Source of the DNA: Plasmodiophora brassicae
Lineage: Eukaryota > Endomyxa > Phytomyxea > Plasmodiophorida > Plasmodiophoridae
DNA length: 64,000 nt
Direction: 5' to 3'
Assembly: GCA_039704465.1 (NCBI GenBank)
Contig: JASFAU010000010.1
Coordinates: 1-64,000, forward strand
Shown here: one piece after another, positions 32,661-43,481 of the stretch
How positions within the stretch are numbered: position 1 is the first letter of the stretch
How the letters are laid out: every line of letters starts with the position of its first letter
Position numbers and translations under genes: made by a program
Notes under the pieces: generated by a model
The model's input: the letters and a program-made list of their open reading frames with translations, nothing else
Told to the model about the DNA's origin: nothing
The model's database searches: none

Positions 32661-33539
32661 ATGTCGGCCGGCATGCCGAACAGCGGCGCCGTACCGCCCG
32701 GCATCGATCTCTCCGGCGCCGCCTTTGCCAACGACATGCCGTTCGGCGCCCCCCATGTCTATCAGGATCCCGTTGTCGGCATGGCGCTGGCCATCCTGAA
32801 CTACATGCGCAGTGATGGCGTCCTCGACGCCGGCCTGCACGCATCCGCTCAGCACCTGCTCCGACACACCGACCACGCGGCCCGCGCCTTCGTCTCGATC
32901 GCCGACCCGTCCATGCGCGTACGCTGGCTGCTCGACTGCATCCGAACATCGGCCGCGCCTGCGCCATCGCCTGCCATCCCCGTACAGCATGCCCCGTATC
33001 CGGATTTCGTCTTCAACACCAACGCCATGGTGCCCTCGCCGCTCGTGGCCTCGACGCTGCAGGCACCGTTCACGTTGCAGCGTCCGAAACCGGTTGTAAC
33101 AGCGTCCGGTCTGCGCCTGACCCCAAAGACGGGCGTTGTTGTCGGCGCCGGCGGCAGCAGCTGCCATCACTGCAAGAACAGGAGGCCCGCCTCCCAGCTT
33201 CGCCTATGTGCGAACCGTATCCGGTCGATGTCCGCCTCGTCGAAGAAGCCCATCTGCAGGAAGAAGTTCTGCGAGCGGTGCCTGGAGAAGTTCGCGTACG
33301 ACATCCGGATGGACACCTCGAGCCGTTGGGAGTGCCCGGCCTGCACCGGCACCTGCGTATGTGCCGTCTGCAAACGCAAATCGTCGCCGCCGCACGCGGA
33401 TCAAGATGGTGCCGCCGTCGCGAGCACGCACGCGTTCGGCGTGACGAACCACGCCGCTGGTGTCCCGTTCACGTCCGCCTTCTGGGACACCGACCATATG
33501 CATGAGCTGTCCCCTGCGGGAGCCCTCCAGCTCCCATGA
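32661..33539 (+). CDS. CDCA7-like zf-4CXXC_R1 zinc-finger protein
   Basis: A single exon encodes 292 aa. The N-terminal 160 residues are Ala/Pro-rich. The C-terminal domain, from SSCHHCKNRR to CAVCKRK, has the spacing of zf-4CXXC_R1: a CHHC pair, two single Cys, FCERCLEKF, WECPACTGTC and VCAVC, 11 cysteines in all as in CDCA7. In animals and plants CDCA7 works with the HELLS/DDM1 remodeller in chromatin and DNA-methylation upkeep. An insertion of about ten residues between the second and fourth Cys groups differs from typical CDCA7, so hemimethyl-CpG recognition cannot be assumed. A second ATG four codons in is equally possible. Confidence 0.82.
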   Translation: MSAGMPNSGAVPPGIDLSGAAFANDMPFGAPHVYQDPVVGMALAILNYMRSDGVLDAGLHASAQHLLRHTDHAARAFVSIADPSMRVRWLLDCIRTSAAPAPSPAIPVQHAPYPDFVFNTNAMVPSPLVASTLQAPFTLQRPKPVVTASGLRLTPKTGVVVGAGGSSCHHCKNRRPASQLRLCANRIRSMSASSKKPICRKKFCERCLEKFAYDIRMDTSSRWECPACTGTCVCAVCKRKSSPPHADQDGAAVASTHAFGVTNHAAGVPFTSAFWDTDHMHELSPAGALQLP

Positions 33540-33587
33540 ACCACCCGAAGGAGTCGTCGTACGTGCACATGTATACATGTACTAGTA

Positions 33588-34349
33588 CTATTGCTGCTGC
33601 GCGTCGGGGCTGTCGGTCTCGTGATCGTTGCTGCTGCGCACCCGGGCGACATGGCCGCCGTCCCTGGCCCAGCAGTCGGCCAGGTCGCGATCCCGGGGCG
33701 TCACCCGGATAAAGTCCAGCGACCTGAGGTGCGGGAACGCGTGGATCGTCGCCAGGCGATAGTGCTTGCGGGACTCGCACGGGTTGCCGAACAGGGTCAG
33801 CTTCTGCAGGCACGGCGCCTGGCGCGACAGCTGGTCGAGGACGGGGCCCAGCCTGCCGATCCGGTTGGCGTGCAGGTAGACGACGCGCAGGTTGACGAAC
33901 GGGGCCAGCTGCCCCGGGGCGATCTCCTCGATCGCGTTATGCGACAGGTCCAGCCAGGATATGTCGGCGACGCTGTCGACGAGCCGGACCGCCTGCCCGG
34001 GCAGGCCGTCCAGCGACCCGATCTGGTTGTACGACAGCTTGATGGCCGTCGTGCGCAGGTGCAACGTCAATCGGGGCGACCCGCCCGGGTCGGCGACAGG
34101 TGCCCCGGCCGTGTCAACGGGGCCGCCCACGGGCGCGGGCGCTTCCCCGTCGACAGTGACGCCGGCGTCGCTCCCGATTGGCGTCTGGCGAGCCGCAGCG
34201 GGATCCGGGCTGGGCGACACCGCCGGCAGCAGGTGCCGCGCGCCCTTCGTCGCCTCATGCGTTTCCAGGTCGGCAATCGAGTGCAGGTCCTGGAACGAGT
34301 AGTCGAGCGGCGGGCCCGACGTCGTCGCACGGTTGCCCACCGAGTTCAT
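33588..34349 (-). CDS. LRRC51: LRRC51-like leucine-rich-repeat protein
   Basis: A single exon encodes 253 aa from an ATG at 34349. After a Pro/Ala-rich N-terminus come LRRs: IKLSYNQIGSLDGL, ISWLDLSHNAIEEIAP and LRVVYLHANRIGRLG. The capping part LQKLTLFGNPCESRKHYR, then FPHLRSLDFIRVTPRDR, matches the LRRC51 (LRTOMT1) pattern in order and wording. LRRC51 homologues are common in flagellated eukaryotes and are linked to cilia, so a zoospore-flagellum role is plausible (inference). The gene ends 48 bp from the convergent CDCA7-like gene. Confidence 0.85.
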   Translation of the reverse strand: MNSVGNRATTSGPPLDYSFQDLHSIADLETHEATKGARHLLPAVSPSPDPAAARQTPIGSDAGVTVDGEAPAPVGGPVDTAGAPVADPGGSPRLTLHLRTTAIKLSYNQIGSLDGLPGQAVRLVDSVADISWLDLSHNAIEEIAPGQLAPFVNLRVVYLHANRIGRLGPVLDQLSRQAPCLQKLTLFGNPCESRKHYRLATIHAFPHLRSLDFIRVTPRDRDLADCWARDGGHVARVRSSNDHETDSPDAQQQ

Positions 34350-34534
34350 GCGCCCCGCTGACAGACGACGACCCGCGCGCCGACAGATATTGATCGCAAT
34401 TGCAGACGACAGGGGGGGGTGGCGCGTGCCCCCTGATACGGCACCGTCTCCCGAAACGCGAACGCGACACGGGTCCTACGCGACCAATACGTGTAGTACT
34501 GTGCAAACGAGAAAGCGGGAGCTTAGGGTTGCCA

Positions 34535-35508
34535 TCAGGGTGCCTTCATGCGCAGCGACGATCCGGCCAGGCCCGCCTGTGCAATGGTGGCCGCTGGATC
34601 CGACAATGGCCTGGGTGGGAACCCGCCCAGCAGGTCGAACGTGGCGGGCGCCCCGGTCAGCCTGTACACCCCAGGGTCAGCGCACGCGACGACGGGCAGG
34701 CGTCAACGATCGCAGGCGTACTGCATGACGTGCTGGAACAGGTCGAGGACCGTATGCCGGGCGGCATTGACCTGGATGCGATGCCGGGACCCGTCCAGGG
34801 CGGCGACCTGCACGGTACTGACGGGCTCACCCGCCACCAGCGATAACGGCGCCGCTCGCGCCGCGCTACACGCAGGGCCCCCGCATCAGTACGTCCTCCT
34901 CTCGCCATGGGCGACTGCCTGCAGCAACAACGACGCCAACCTGAAGGTGGAGGCGGCGGACGGCTGTGCGGACCGGAGCGAGAATCCCTGGCCCTGGAAC
35001 GCCTGGAACGCAGGGACGTAATCCTCGGACGTCTTGCTGACCAGGTTGACGCCAACGTCCTGCGCCGCGCCCGATGCCTGTCGCACCTGGGGCTCGAGCT
35101 CCTCGGGCACGCGCTGCGCCAGCAGGTCGGCCATGAAGCGCTGGTTGTCGGGGCGCGCCGCATCGCGGAACGGCCCGTCGGTGCCGTCCGGGTTCGTGAC
35201 GATGAACCCGTTCCTGTAGACGGTAATGGTCACCAGCGGATGCGCGACCGGGCCCATACCCGTCTGCGCCTGCCGGTAGCCGGCCGCCACGATCGCCGAC
35301 GTGTCGATCGGGGCGTCGCCCCGCACCGGTCGCAGGACCGCCGTGCCACTGTTCGCGACGCGCGCGCGCCCGGGTCAGTCCAGCGACGAGCGGCGCCCGG
35401 TGACGCTGCTGACCTCTGGTGGCCGCCCTGTGAGAACTCCTCCACGCGGCGCGCATCGGCGTTCGACGCCCGCAGATCGTCGATGGAGTGGACGCCGCCG
35501 CGCGACAT
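34535..35508 (-). CDS. NSFL1C: p47/NSFL1C-like p97 cofactor (SEP-UBX)
   Basis: Four exons (35508-35414, 35348-34941, 34865-34722, 34661-34535) encode 257 aa. It opens with SRGGVHSIDDL and a FSQGGHQSGTAVLRP stretch like the Shp1/p47 linker. A SEP domain follows (VTITVYRNGFIV, GPFRDAARPDN, PEELEPQV). The C-terminal UBX domain starts VSTVQVAALDGSRHRI and ends AQAGLAGSSLRMKAP, with the p97-binding loop GFPPRP. There is no N-terminal UBA domain. p47 proteins recruit p97/Cdc48 to membrane fusion and protein quality control. Introns are 60, 75 and 65 nt. Confidence 0.92.
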
Positions 35509-35696
35509 GGCGACCGACGACAGCGCGCGAAACTCCGAACACACTTTGCTCTGACCGCCGCACGCCGCGTGTCACCCACCGGCCACAAAGGCGCCGCCTG
35601 ACCCGGCCCCGTCTGCCCCGCACCGTTCGTCGAATGCGCGCGCCGGCAGTACGACGAAACCACAGCGTTTACTACGTGTAAAGGGCAAACCGATCG

Positions 35697-38600
35697 TCAG
35701 TAGTCGTCGTCGTCGTCGTCGTCGCTGACATCGGTGAACCCGTCGCCATCGCTGCCGCCGGCGTCCTCCTCGCTGGATTCAACGTAGACGACGCGGGCGG
35801 ACGCTGCGGCACGACGAGTCTTCGTTGCAGGTTTCGCAGGTGCAGGCGGCGCCGCGACGCCACTCTTCGCGAGCTTCACGTCGTCGTCGTCGTCGCTGGA
35901 TACGGCTGCCGCACGGCGACCCTTCGCCGCCGGTCTGGCGGGTGGAGCGACAACGTCGTTCTTCACGTACTTGGCGTTCTCGTCGCCGGGGCCGGCATCG
36001 GGCATGCTGGCGCCGGCAGCGGGGCGGCCTCGAGGCTTGGCCGGATGCTTAGGAGGGCGGGGCGCACTCGACAGCTGCTTCGACAGGCGGGGCACGTTGG
36101 GGGCTGCCGCGCCCGTCTGCCCATCAGCGCCATCGTCCTCGTCGATCGTGAACGGGTCGTCAAACGAGGAGCCGCCGCCCTCAGACAGCAGCAGCATCTT
36201 GGACTTCTTGTGGGCAGGCGATGGCGCCGACTTCTTCGGCGCAACCGACCGTTTCGCCGCCCCGGGCCGGTCCTTGGCGGCGGCAACCCGTTCCGCCAGT
36301 GGCTTCTTCTTCAGGATGACAATGTCGTCATCGCTGTCCGACAATTCGTCCGATTCGGAATCGACCGCAGTCGCCTTTCGTGCTGCTGCTGCTGCTGCTG
36401 CTGCCGTTGACGACTTGGGCTTGGCAGACGCTGCCGTTGACGACTTGGGCTTGGCAGATGCTGCCGTTGACGACTTGGGCTTGGCAGATGACGACGTCGT
36501 GGCGGGCTTGCGTGTCGATGGGGCGGGATCCAGAAGTTTCGGCTTGGTTTCCACAAAGTCCAGCTCGTCGAATGCTGCAGACAGGATGCGATCCGTGTCA
36601 TTTCCGGTCGTGTTCGGCAACGCGATGCGGTTCTCTTTCGAACCTTCATCGGCGGCATCACCATCGGCGACGGTCATGACGACGTCAGGGACCGGGTCGG
36701 TCTCAACCGCCAGCGTCGAGCAATCGCGGGCGCGGCATGCGCTAGCCTCCATCAGCGCCACGTGAGGGTTCGACCGGCCCGTCTTGCGCATCAGCGTCGC
36801 GTCCGCTTGCCTCTGCTCCTTCTCCTCCTGGGCTTCATGTGCGTCCAGCGCTGCCACGAACCGGTCGAGGTCGCCGCGCCACATATCTTGCCAGGTCACC
36901 TTCTGCAGCTTGCCAATCTCAGCACGGCAGGCCGCCAGCGACTGCTCGAGTTCGGCCGCCGCCTCCATGGTCAACGACAGGAGCGGCATGGTGAGCAGGT
37001 AGGAATACGACTTCTTGTCGTCATTGTCATCGCCGTCGCCGTCGTCAATGATGGATGGCGACACCTGCTTGACTATCAGCGTCGAGTCGTGCTTCACGCC
37101 CGGAAGTTTGTCGAATTTCATGCGCGTCAGCGTGTCCTCGATCTCGGCGCGTGGGACGTTGCGAATCGCGATCGTGTCATTGCATACGCCCCTGATGAAC
37201 CGGCACTTGTTGTCCAGACGCCGGCACTGCCGCTCGAGGACCGACAGCAGATGTTTCTTCCGCAGAAGGTACAGCTGCTGGCGGGCACGAGCATGCTCCA
37301 GCAGGATGTCCTGGACCCGGGCGTATTGCCCGATCTGACCAGCCTCGTTGAACAGCGTCATGTTCGTTGTCGAGATCGAATGCGTCAACTTGAAGATGCG
37401 CAGGAGTTCGTTCGTGTCGGCGGCACGTAGAGCCTGCCCAGCTGGTTCGTCCGACAGCTGGATGGTGAAATCCACACGATTATCGGTGTGGCGAGCCTCA
37501 AATCCTGCAGGAACATTCAGCTCCTCCGCCCTCGGTACGGTTCGGGAGCACGGGCCGTGCCCTACCTGCAATTTCTTTCTTCTCGTCCATGGCCTCAAAC
37601 ATGGCTTTGTAGCTGTCCGTCGACTTGTGCATTGGCAGCTCCAGGATCTCAATAGAGTTAGCGTTTCTTTTGACGATGCCGGTGACCTCGTACTTGTTGC
37701 ACTGCGAGCTCGCCGACCGTTTCTCGGCGACGCGCCGGATGTCACCGAGGAACCCCTTGTACCAAGGGTGCAGCGACAGAAGGGAATCAGTGCGGCCGCC
37801 GCTGTCGATATAGCATTGGACCCATCGGACAAGATGGCGCGGGTTGTACTGCGGGACCGATGTGGACCACCCGGTCCCAATACCTTCGGCGCCGTTCACA
37901 AGTACCATAGCAATGATCGGCACGTAGAACTTGGGTTCAATCCGCATCCCGTCATCATCGAGGTAGTCGAGCAGTGCGTCGTCCTCGGGCGGGAACAAGG
38001 TTCTCGTCACTGGCGACAATCCCGTGTAGATGTATCGAGGAGAGGCAGCGTCCTTGCCTTGTGCGTGACGCGTGCCGAACTGACCGATGGGGAGAAGCAA
38101 GTTGATCTATGGATAACACAGTCAGCATGACTGTCATGGCGTCTCAAGCGACACGGGTACGTTATTGGAGCCCATGTAATTCTGGGCGAGGTTGATGATC
38201 GTGGCCGTCAGCGAAGCTTCACCATGATGGTAGGCTGAGTGTTCGGCAACGTAACCAGAAAGTTGAGCGACCTTGATTTCGCCCGTCAGTTTACGCTTGA
38301 AACAGGAGTAGAGAATCTTCCGCTGCCCGGGCTTGAGACCGTCGAGGAGCGACGGAATTGACCGGACGTTATCCGACTGCGAGAACAGGACCAACTCACG
38401 GTCAACGAATTCCGTATAGGTGACAGATCCCTTCCGGTAGTCGATATAGGTTCCAGGATCAAGCTCCGCGAGCCAACGCTTGCGATCTTCAACACGCTTC
38501 TTACTGAACGCCTTCTCGATCGCGTCGTCGTTGCCTGCGCCGTTATGGGCAGTGTCCCACTTGAATTTGACGCGGTGCTGATCGATACGAGAGAAGTAGT

Positions 38601-40945
38601 CTTTCGCGTCCTTGCTGGTCGACGTCCCTAAACCTTTGAAGTACTTGATTTTCCATCCTGACGGATTTGCCTTGCGCCATGTTTCGTATTCCGGAATTGT
38701 GTAGAACGGAACCTCTTGCGAGCCCCGACGACATTTTACAATCGGCGTGATCTGCGACAAGGGGTCAGACCAAGGGAAACGAAAGGGAAACGTGGCAACG
38801 AACAAATTGGGATAAGAACGACGGTTGTTGCAATAACGATGGCCAGAACGTATGCAGGAAGTTGATCAGAAGCCCCTACGCCATTTGGTGAGGACGGCAA
38901 TGCGTCGCGGCCAAGGTTGCCTTACCTTGATATGCGAACCGTCGTGATCTTGATCGGTCATCTACGTCCAAGCACAACGTCATAAATGCGGACACGAAAC
39001 GATGATGACAATCGCTTACAATCATAAGATGACCATACCGAAGCTTTGAAACGTCCGCGTAGGTGTGCCCTTGTTGCAAGCCAAGAATCTTCTTGATGTT
39101 GCTGATCTCCTCATTCTTCAGTATCATAGCGCTGGACGCATCGCGGACGTTGAGAAGCTTGCCCTTTAACGGGAAGACGCCGTACGCGTCGCGCCCAACG
39201 ATAGAAAGACCTGACACAGCCAGAGCTTTGGCGGAATCCCCTTCCGTCAGAATAAGGGTGCACTTCGACGAGTTCTTTGTCCCGGCCCAGTTGGCATCGT
39301 CCAACCTGTGATGCGATGAGCAACTGTGGACGAAGCATTATTCATGAACGACTGACTTTGGAATCCCTCCGATCTTGGACTTCTTCGTCCCATCGTTCTT
39401 TTTCAGCTCCTTGGATTCCCGGAATTTGGACCATGACAAGACAGCGTCGCGGACACCAACATCCATCACTGTACGCCGCCCATATCTTAAACCGGCTCCC
39501 GTTTCCATCAGCCCTATCGTCCTACCTTTCTTGACAAAGGCCTCCGGGATGTCGCATTTCGACCCGAATGTCTTTGCATTTGAAGTGAGCGTCTCCTTCG
39601 TCTGTGAATCGAACGCGGGATTCTCGATCAGGGAATTAACGAACACGAACAGGTGGTTTCGGATGTGTGACGGTTTTAGCGTCTTTGGAGCGCCTTTCTT
39701 CTTCGAGATGCCTGCAGAGGAGGAGTCAATCCAATGAAGCCTCCTGCCCACGTGCAATGTCACGTACTCGCAAGAACCATCTTGCAGATCTGATCTGTTA
39801 CATGGTCGACGTGCTTGCCGCCTTTCATTGTCCAGATGGAATTGACGAATGATACCTGTTCAAAGGTGCCATCGCTGACCGCCACCGCGATCTGCCAGCG
39901 GTCGTTGGAAGCGTCAAACACACGATCCTGCTTGTCGGGATGCTCTGGCAAATAGAGACCGACGTAGTCCTTGAACGTCTTCACCGGCAATCGTTCGCCG
40001 TTCAGGTAGACCTTGACTGCCCTGTCCGTGCATCCAGCCAAGTCGTAGACCCGCTTGACAAGCAGATCATAGATGTCGTCGTCAAAGGCGGTCATGCCGA
40101 ATTTGCCGAAATCGGGTTGGAACGTGATACGGGTCCAGTCCTGAGCGCACCTCAGGGACGGTTAATTCGCAAATCCGCCCACGCGTACCTGCTTCGTGAC
40201 AGCAGCCTTGACAGTGGGTTTCGCATGGACGGACATGTTATTCTCGAAAATCTGATAGCGACACGGTCAGCAAACAGGAAGCGGCACGAATCGGGCCACG
40301 GGGGACCTGCGTGAAATACAAGCCAGCATCGCAGTCATTCGTCTCAACAACGAACCGCCTTGAATAGATATTGGTCAGCTTGGCACCGAAACCATTGCGA
40401 CCACCAGTGGTCTTCTTCTCTGCGTCGTCGTAGTTGCTCGACGTCAGCAGGTGCTAAGCGAACCACGAGTCAAAGTGGGATCCAGTGTCGACGATGATCA
40501 TGACTGTTTACGCCAAAGATCAGCTCGGGGACGTATATGTTGTGCTCGCTGTGAATGCGCACGGGAATTGCCTGGCCGTTATTGAAAACCGATATCTGCC
40601 CTTTCTCCCGATCAATGTCAACTTTGATGGTGTCCATGTGTTCAGGATCGCGCTGCTTGTTGTCAGCAGCGTTAACGAGGATCTGGTCATATTGAACGAT
40701 GTGTCAGGACGTCGGAACGCTTGAAAACAAGGTTCTCCTCTAACCTCGTCGAATATTTTATAGAGGGCCGGCACGATGTTGATCGTTCGCCTCTCCATCG
40801 CCGTCCGCGACGCATTCAAAAGCCATATGTTTCTGAGCTCGGCGACCTCAACAGACCCGACATAGGTGTCGGGACGCAGCAGGATATGCTCCAGCTGGGT
40901 CTTCTTCTGGTAGGTCTGCTCGATGGATCGCCCGGAGACGACCAT
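35697..40945 (-). CDS. TOP2: DNA topoisomerase II
   Basis: Thirteen exons (40945-40745, 40682-40512, 40453-40307, 40251-40189, 40140-39768, 39711-39526, 39468-39357, 39305-39020, 38961-38926, 38875-38804, 38751-38161, 38106-37566, 37504-35697) encode 1334 aa. The ATPase domain has KKTQLEHILLRPDTY and GGRNGFGAKL. The TOPRIM has TLILTEGDSAK and MTDQDHDGSHIKG. The cleavage core has DGLKPGQRKIL and the tyrosine region GKDAASPRYIYT. All introns are GT-AG, 48-63 nt, and sit where family sequence is continuous. The C-terminal 330 residues are a charged tail with acidic runs, an SAKPKSSTAA triplet and polyalanine. It relaxes and decatenates nuclear DNA. Confidence 0.97.
36381..36495 (-). repeat. 30-bp triplet repeat and GCT run within TOP2
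   Basis: Three 30-bp units starting GTTGACGACTTGGGC lie at about 36406-36495 and encode SAKPKSSTAA three times. A GCT run beside them encodes polyalanine. Both keep frame and fall in the disordered TOP2 tail. Confidence 0.9.
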
Positions 40946-41264
40946 GGTGGCAGGGGCGCGGCGCTCTCGCCGTCAGAGCCAGTCCCCGACAGATCTGTCG
41001 GCGCTCGCACAACGCCCACCCGGCAACGACTGCTGTCCGGTCGACGTCTGACAGGCGGTGGGCCGTGGCAGTATTTCTCGAGTGACGCGGTGTCCCCCGC
41101 GGGTGCCACTTCCACTTCCACTGACCTTTCTGGGTCAAGTCCGCGACGCGCGCCGCAAACCTCTCGCTGGCAGTCGTGACTCGTGCGGCCTGTGCATCGC
41201 CAACGTCGTCAGCAAAGGCAGCTGGCGGGTATTTACGTAGCGCGGCGGCGGCACGTTCGAGGTC
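40946..41264. promoter_or_regulatory. Shared promoter interval TOP2 / RRM gene
   Basis: This is 319 bp between the divergent starts of TOP2 (minus, 40945) and the RRM gene (plus, 41265). No TATA box stands out. Open frames across it have no domain. A bidirectional promoter is inferred from position only. Confidence 0.45.
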
Positions 41265-42050
41265 ATGCCCGATGGGGGAGAAACGACACGGCACTCTTCG
41301 ATCGTGTCGAGTTCTGGATCGCGCAATGGTAACGGGGACGCCCGGGGGTCGATGGCAGCGCAGGTATCGCCCGCGGATTTGTACGTCATGGGTCTGCCAG
41401 AGTCGTATACGGACGCGGATCTGGTGTCGCTACTTGCGGACGTCGGCCAAGTCGTTCAGATGACCATGCTGCAGGTGCCTGATGATTCCAAGCGGCAGGC
41501 GGCGTTCGTTCGCATGGCGAGCAAGGAACAGGCCCGCTATGCGTACCTGAGCCTGCAGGGCCGGCCTCTATGTGCCGACGGGCATCCATTAGAGATCCAG
41601 CTGGCCTGCGTTGTCAACTTTTTGGATCGTGGCCAACCCCAGGTCCACCAAGACGACCCGTCTGGAGAGGCGGCAATTTTAAACCAGATGGCCGATTTGG
41701 AGCAGGAATTGCAAGGCGCGTTTCAGGCACAGCAGTTCGAACGATGCGGTGAAATCAGGGAGGAGCTGAGGCGTGTGGCAGCGGCGTACCCGGGCAGACG
41801 CCGCGGACCAGGCTCCGCCGTTCTTTACTGCAGCAATTTGCCCTCGGAATATGATGAGACAACGCTGGCTATGATGTTTTCCGCATTCGGTGACGTGCTG
41901 GCCGTATCTATGCCCAAAGATCCCAGGACCAAGACCAGGAAGGGATACGCGTTCATCGATATGGCCGACGCCGACCAAGCAGCGAGGGCTATTGACACAT
42001 TTGATGGGTATCCCGTTGGAAACAAGATCATGCACGTCAAGTTCAAGTAA
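41265..42050 (+). CDS. Two-RRM RNA-binding protein
   Basis: A single exon encodes 261 aa. RRM1 (about 38-115) reads LYVMGLPESYTDADL with a weak RNP1 (RQAAFVRM). A helical linker (EAAILNQMADLEQELQ, FERCGEIREELRR) follows. RRM2 (about 185-261) has a standard RNP2 VLYCSNLP and RNP1 KGYAFIDM. RRM1 lacks the usual aromatic at RNP1. The protein ends right after RRM2. The family is not assigned; a role in mRNA processing is likely. It is divergent from TOP2. Confidence 0.85.
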   Translation: MPDGGETTRHSSIVSSSGSRNGNGDARGSMAAQVSPADLYVMGLPESYTDADLVSLLADVGQVVQMTMLQVPDDSKRQAAFVRMASKEQARYAYLSLQGRPLCADGHPLEIQLACVVNFLDRGQPQVHQDDPSGEAAILNQMADLEQELQGAFQAQQFERCGEIREELRRVAAAYPGRRRGPGSAVLYCSNLPSEYDETTLAMMFSAFGDVLAVSMPKDPRTKTRKGYAFIDMADADQAARAIDTFDGYPVGNKIMHVKFK

Positions 42051-42119
42051 GGGCCCACGAAGCATGCCTGTTTGTCGCCAAATGCTATATATGTGTAGTA
42101 TATATAAATCACTTGACTG

Positions 42120-43481
42120 CTACAGTAGCGGGTTCTCGTAAAACAGTGACCTCTGGTGGTTCGACTGGGCCAGGCGAAGGCGCTCGTCCAGGCGTTCCTT
42201 TTGACGTGGGTTCAACCTCTCCAGGCGTTCATCGAGAGACGGCGCCGTTGCGCGCCCTAATACCTGGTTGTGACGACGGGGACGGGATCCGTGCCGCCCT
42301 CGGGGTACCTCCTCACATTGTATAACACGATGCAGGCCGTTGTTCTCATCGTCGTCGTCGTCTTCCTCGTCACGACAGTACGCGTTCGCTATGGACATGG
42401 CATGGCGCCAGAAGACGTGTCGGACAGCGGCTTGCATTCGCGGGATTCGCCATTGGGCATGAAGGTGGAATTGCAGGTCCCGGTGCGTCAGCAGCGAGCT
42501 GCTCGATCTGAAGTTCGCCATCTTTTCGTCAAAGACGCACCTGGTCAGGATGAGCGGATGCTCGGGCGCCAGTTCATACTGCGGCTTCCTCGGGTACCGC
42601 TCCACGTCCAGCAGCTCGTCGACGATCGATGGCGATTCCAGACGCCGACCAACCAGAAGCAGGATCGCCATCATGCACCGGATCTGGTTGTATAGGAAGC
42701 AACGCGCGTTCACCGTCAACGCCATCATGCGATCGTACGGATGGGCAGCATTGGATCGTCCGGCATCGATGTGGTCTGCGTGCTCATCGACAGGTCCAAC
42801 GCGAACGCCGTCAATCGTCCTGACGAAGTTGTGACAGGACACGACCGACATACGGCAGAAGTTTCTGAAATCGTGTGTCCCGACGAACTTGTTGGCGGCC
42901 ACCTGCATGGCCTCGATATCCATGCCATCGGCGAAGAACAGGTACTGGTATGTCCGTCCTAAGCAATGATGCCGGGCATGGAAGTCATCATCCACGAACG
43001 CGTATCCGGTACAGTAGATATCTGGGGGTAGGACGCGATTCAGAACGGCTTGATAGTCGATCGGCAGGCAGCTATCGTCGGAGGGTGCTCGTAGATCCAA
43101 TGCAACGACGTTCTCCAGAGCGGAGACCCCCTTGTCGGTACGGCCACACCTCGAGAAGCGGGGAATGTCGTTGCGGGAGCGAACCAAGTGCGCCTTTTCC
43201 AATGCGATACGAAGCTGGCCTTCAATCGTGTCATCGACATTGGGCTGAATGGCCAGTCCTCTGTATTTGGCACCGTTGTACGCCAAGCGCAGCGCAACTG
43301 GGCGCGTCGTATACGACGACCAGTCAAACGGACGGTGTGACTTCTTCTTAGGTCGGGCCGGAGCAATCGGCTGCGACGACTCGAGTCGAAGGATGCGTTC
43401 GACGAGTACCTCGATGGGTTGCTGCAGAAGGCGAGCGCGTTCGGTCTCGACGGATACGCGACGATTGTTGCGACGAGTCAT
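42120..43481 (-). CDS. PUS3: tRNA pseudouridine synthase (PUS3/Deg1 type)
   Basis: A single exon encodes 453 aa from an ATG at 43481. TruA-family landmarks are VALRLAYNGAKYRGLAIQ, the catalytic loop SRCGRTDKGVSA with its invariant Asp, FHARHHCLGRTYQY, VGTHDFRNFCR and the C-terminal NQIRCMMAILLLVGR. The FVGTHDFRNFC and long C-terminal extension fit PUS3/Deg1, which modifies U38/U39 of the tRNA anticodon arm. An acidic run (DEEDDDDDE) and a basic tail follow the catalytic core. Confidence 0.93.
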   Translation of the reverse strand: MTRRNNRRVSVETERARLLQQPIEVLVERILRLESSQPIAPARPKKKSHRPFDWSSYTTRPVALRLAYNGAKYRGLAIQPNVDDTIEGQLRIALEKAHLVRSRNDIPRFSRCGRTDKGVSALENVVALDLRAPSDDSCLPIDYQAVLNRVLPPDIYCTGYAFVDDDFHARHHCLGRTYQYLFFADGMDIEAMQVAANKFVGTHDFRNFCRMSVVSCHNFVRTIDGVRVGPVDEHADHIDAGRSNAAHPYDRMMALTVNARCFLYNQIRCMMAILLLVGRRLESPSIVDELLDVERYPRKPQYELAPEHPLILTRCVFDEKMANFRSSSSLLTHRDLQFHLHAQWRIPRMQAAVRHVFWRHAMSIANAYCRDEEDDDDDENNGLHRVIQCEEVPRGRHGSRPRRHNQVLGRATAPSLDERLERLNPRQKERLDERLRLAQSNHQRSLFYENPLL

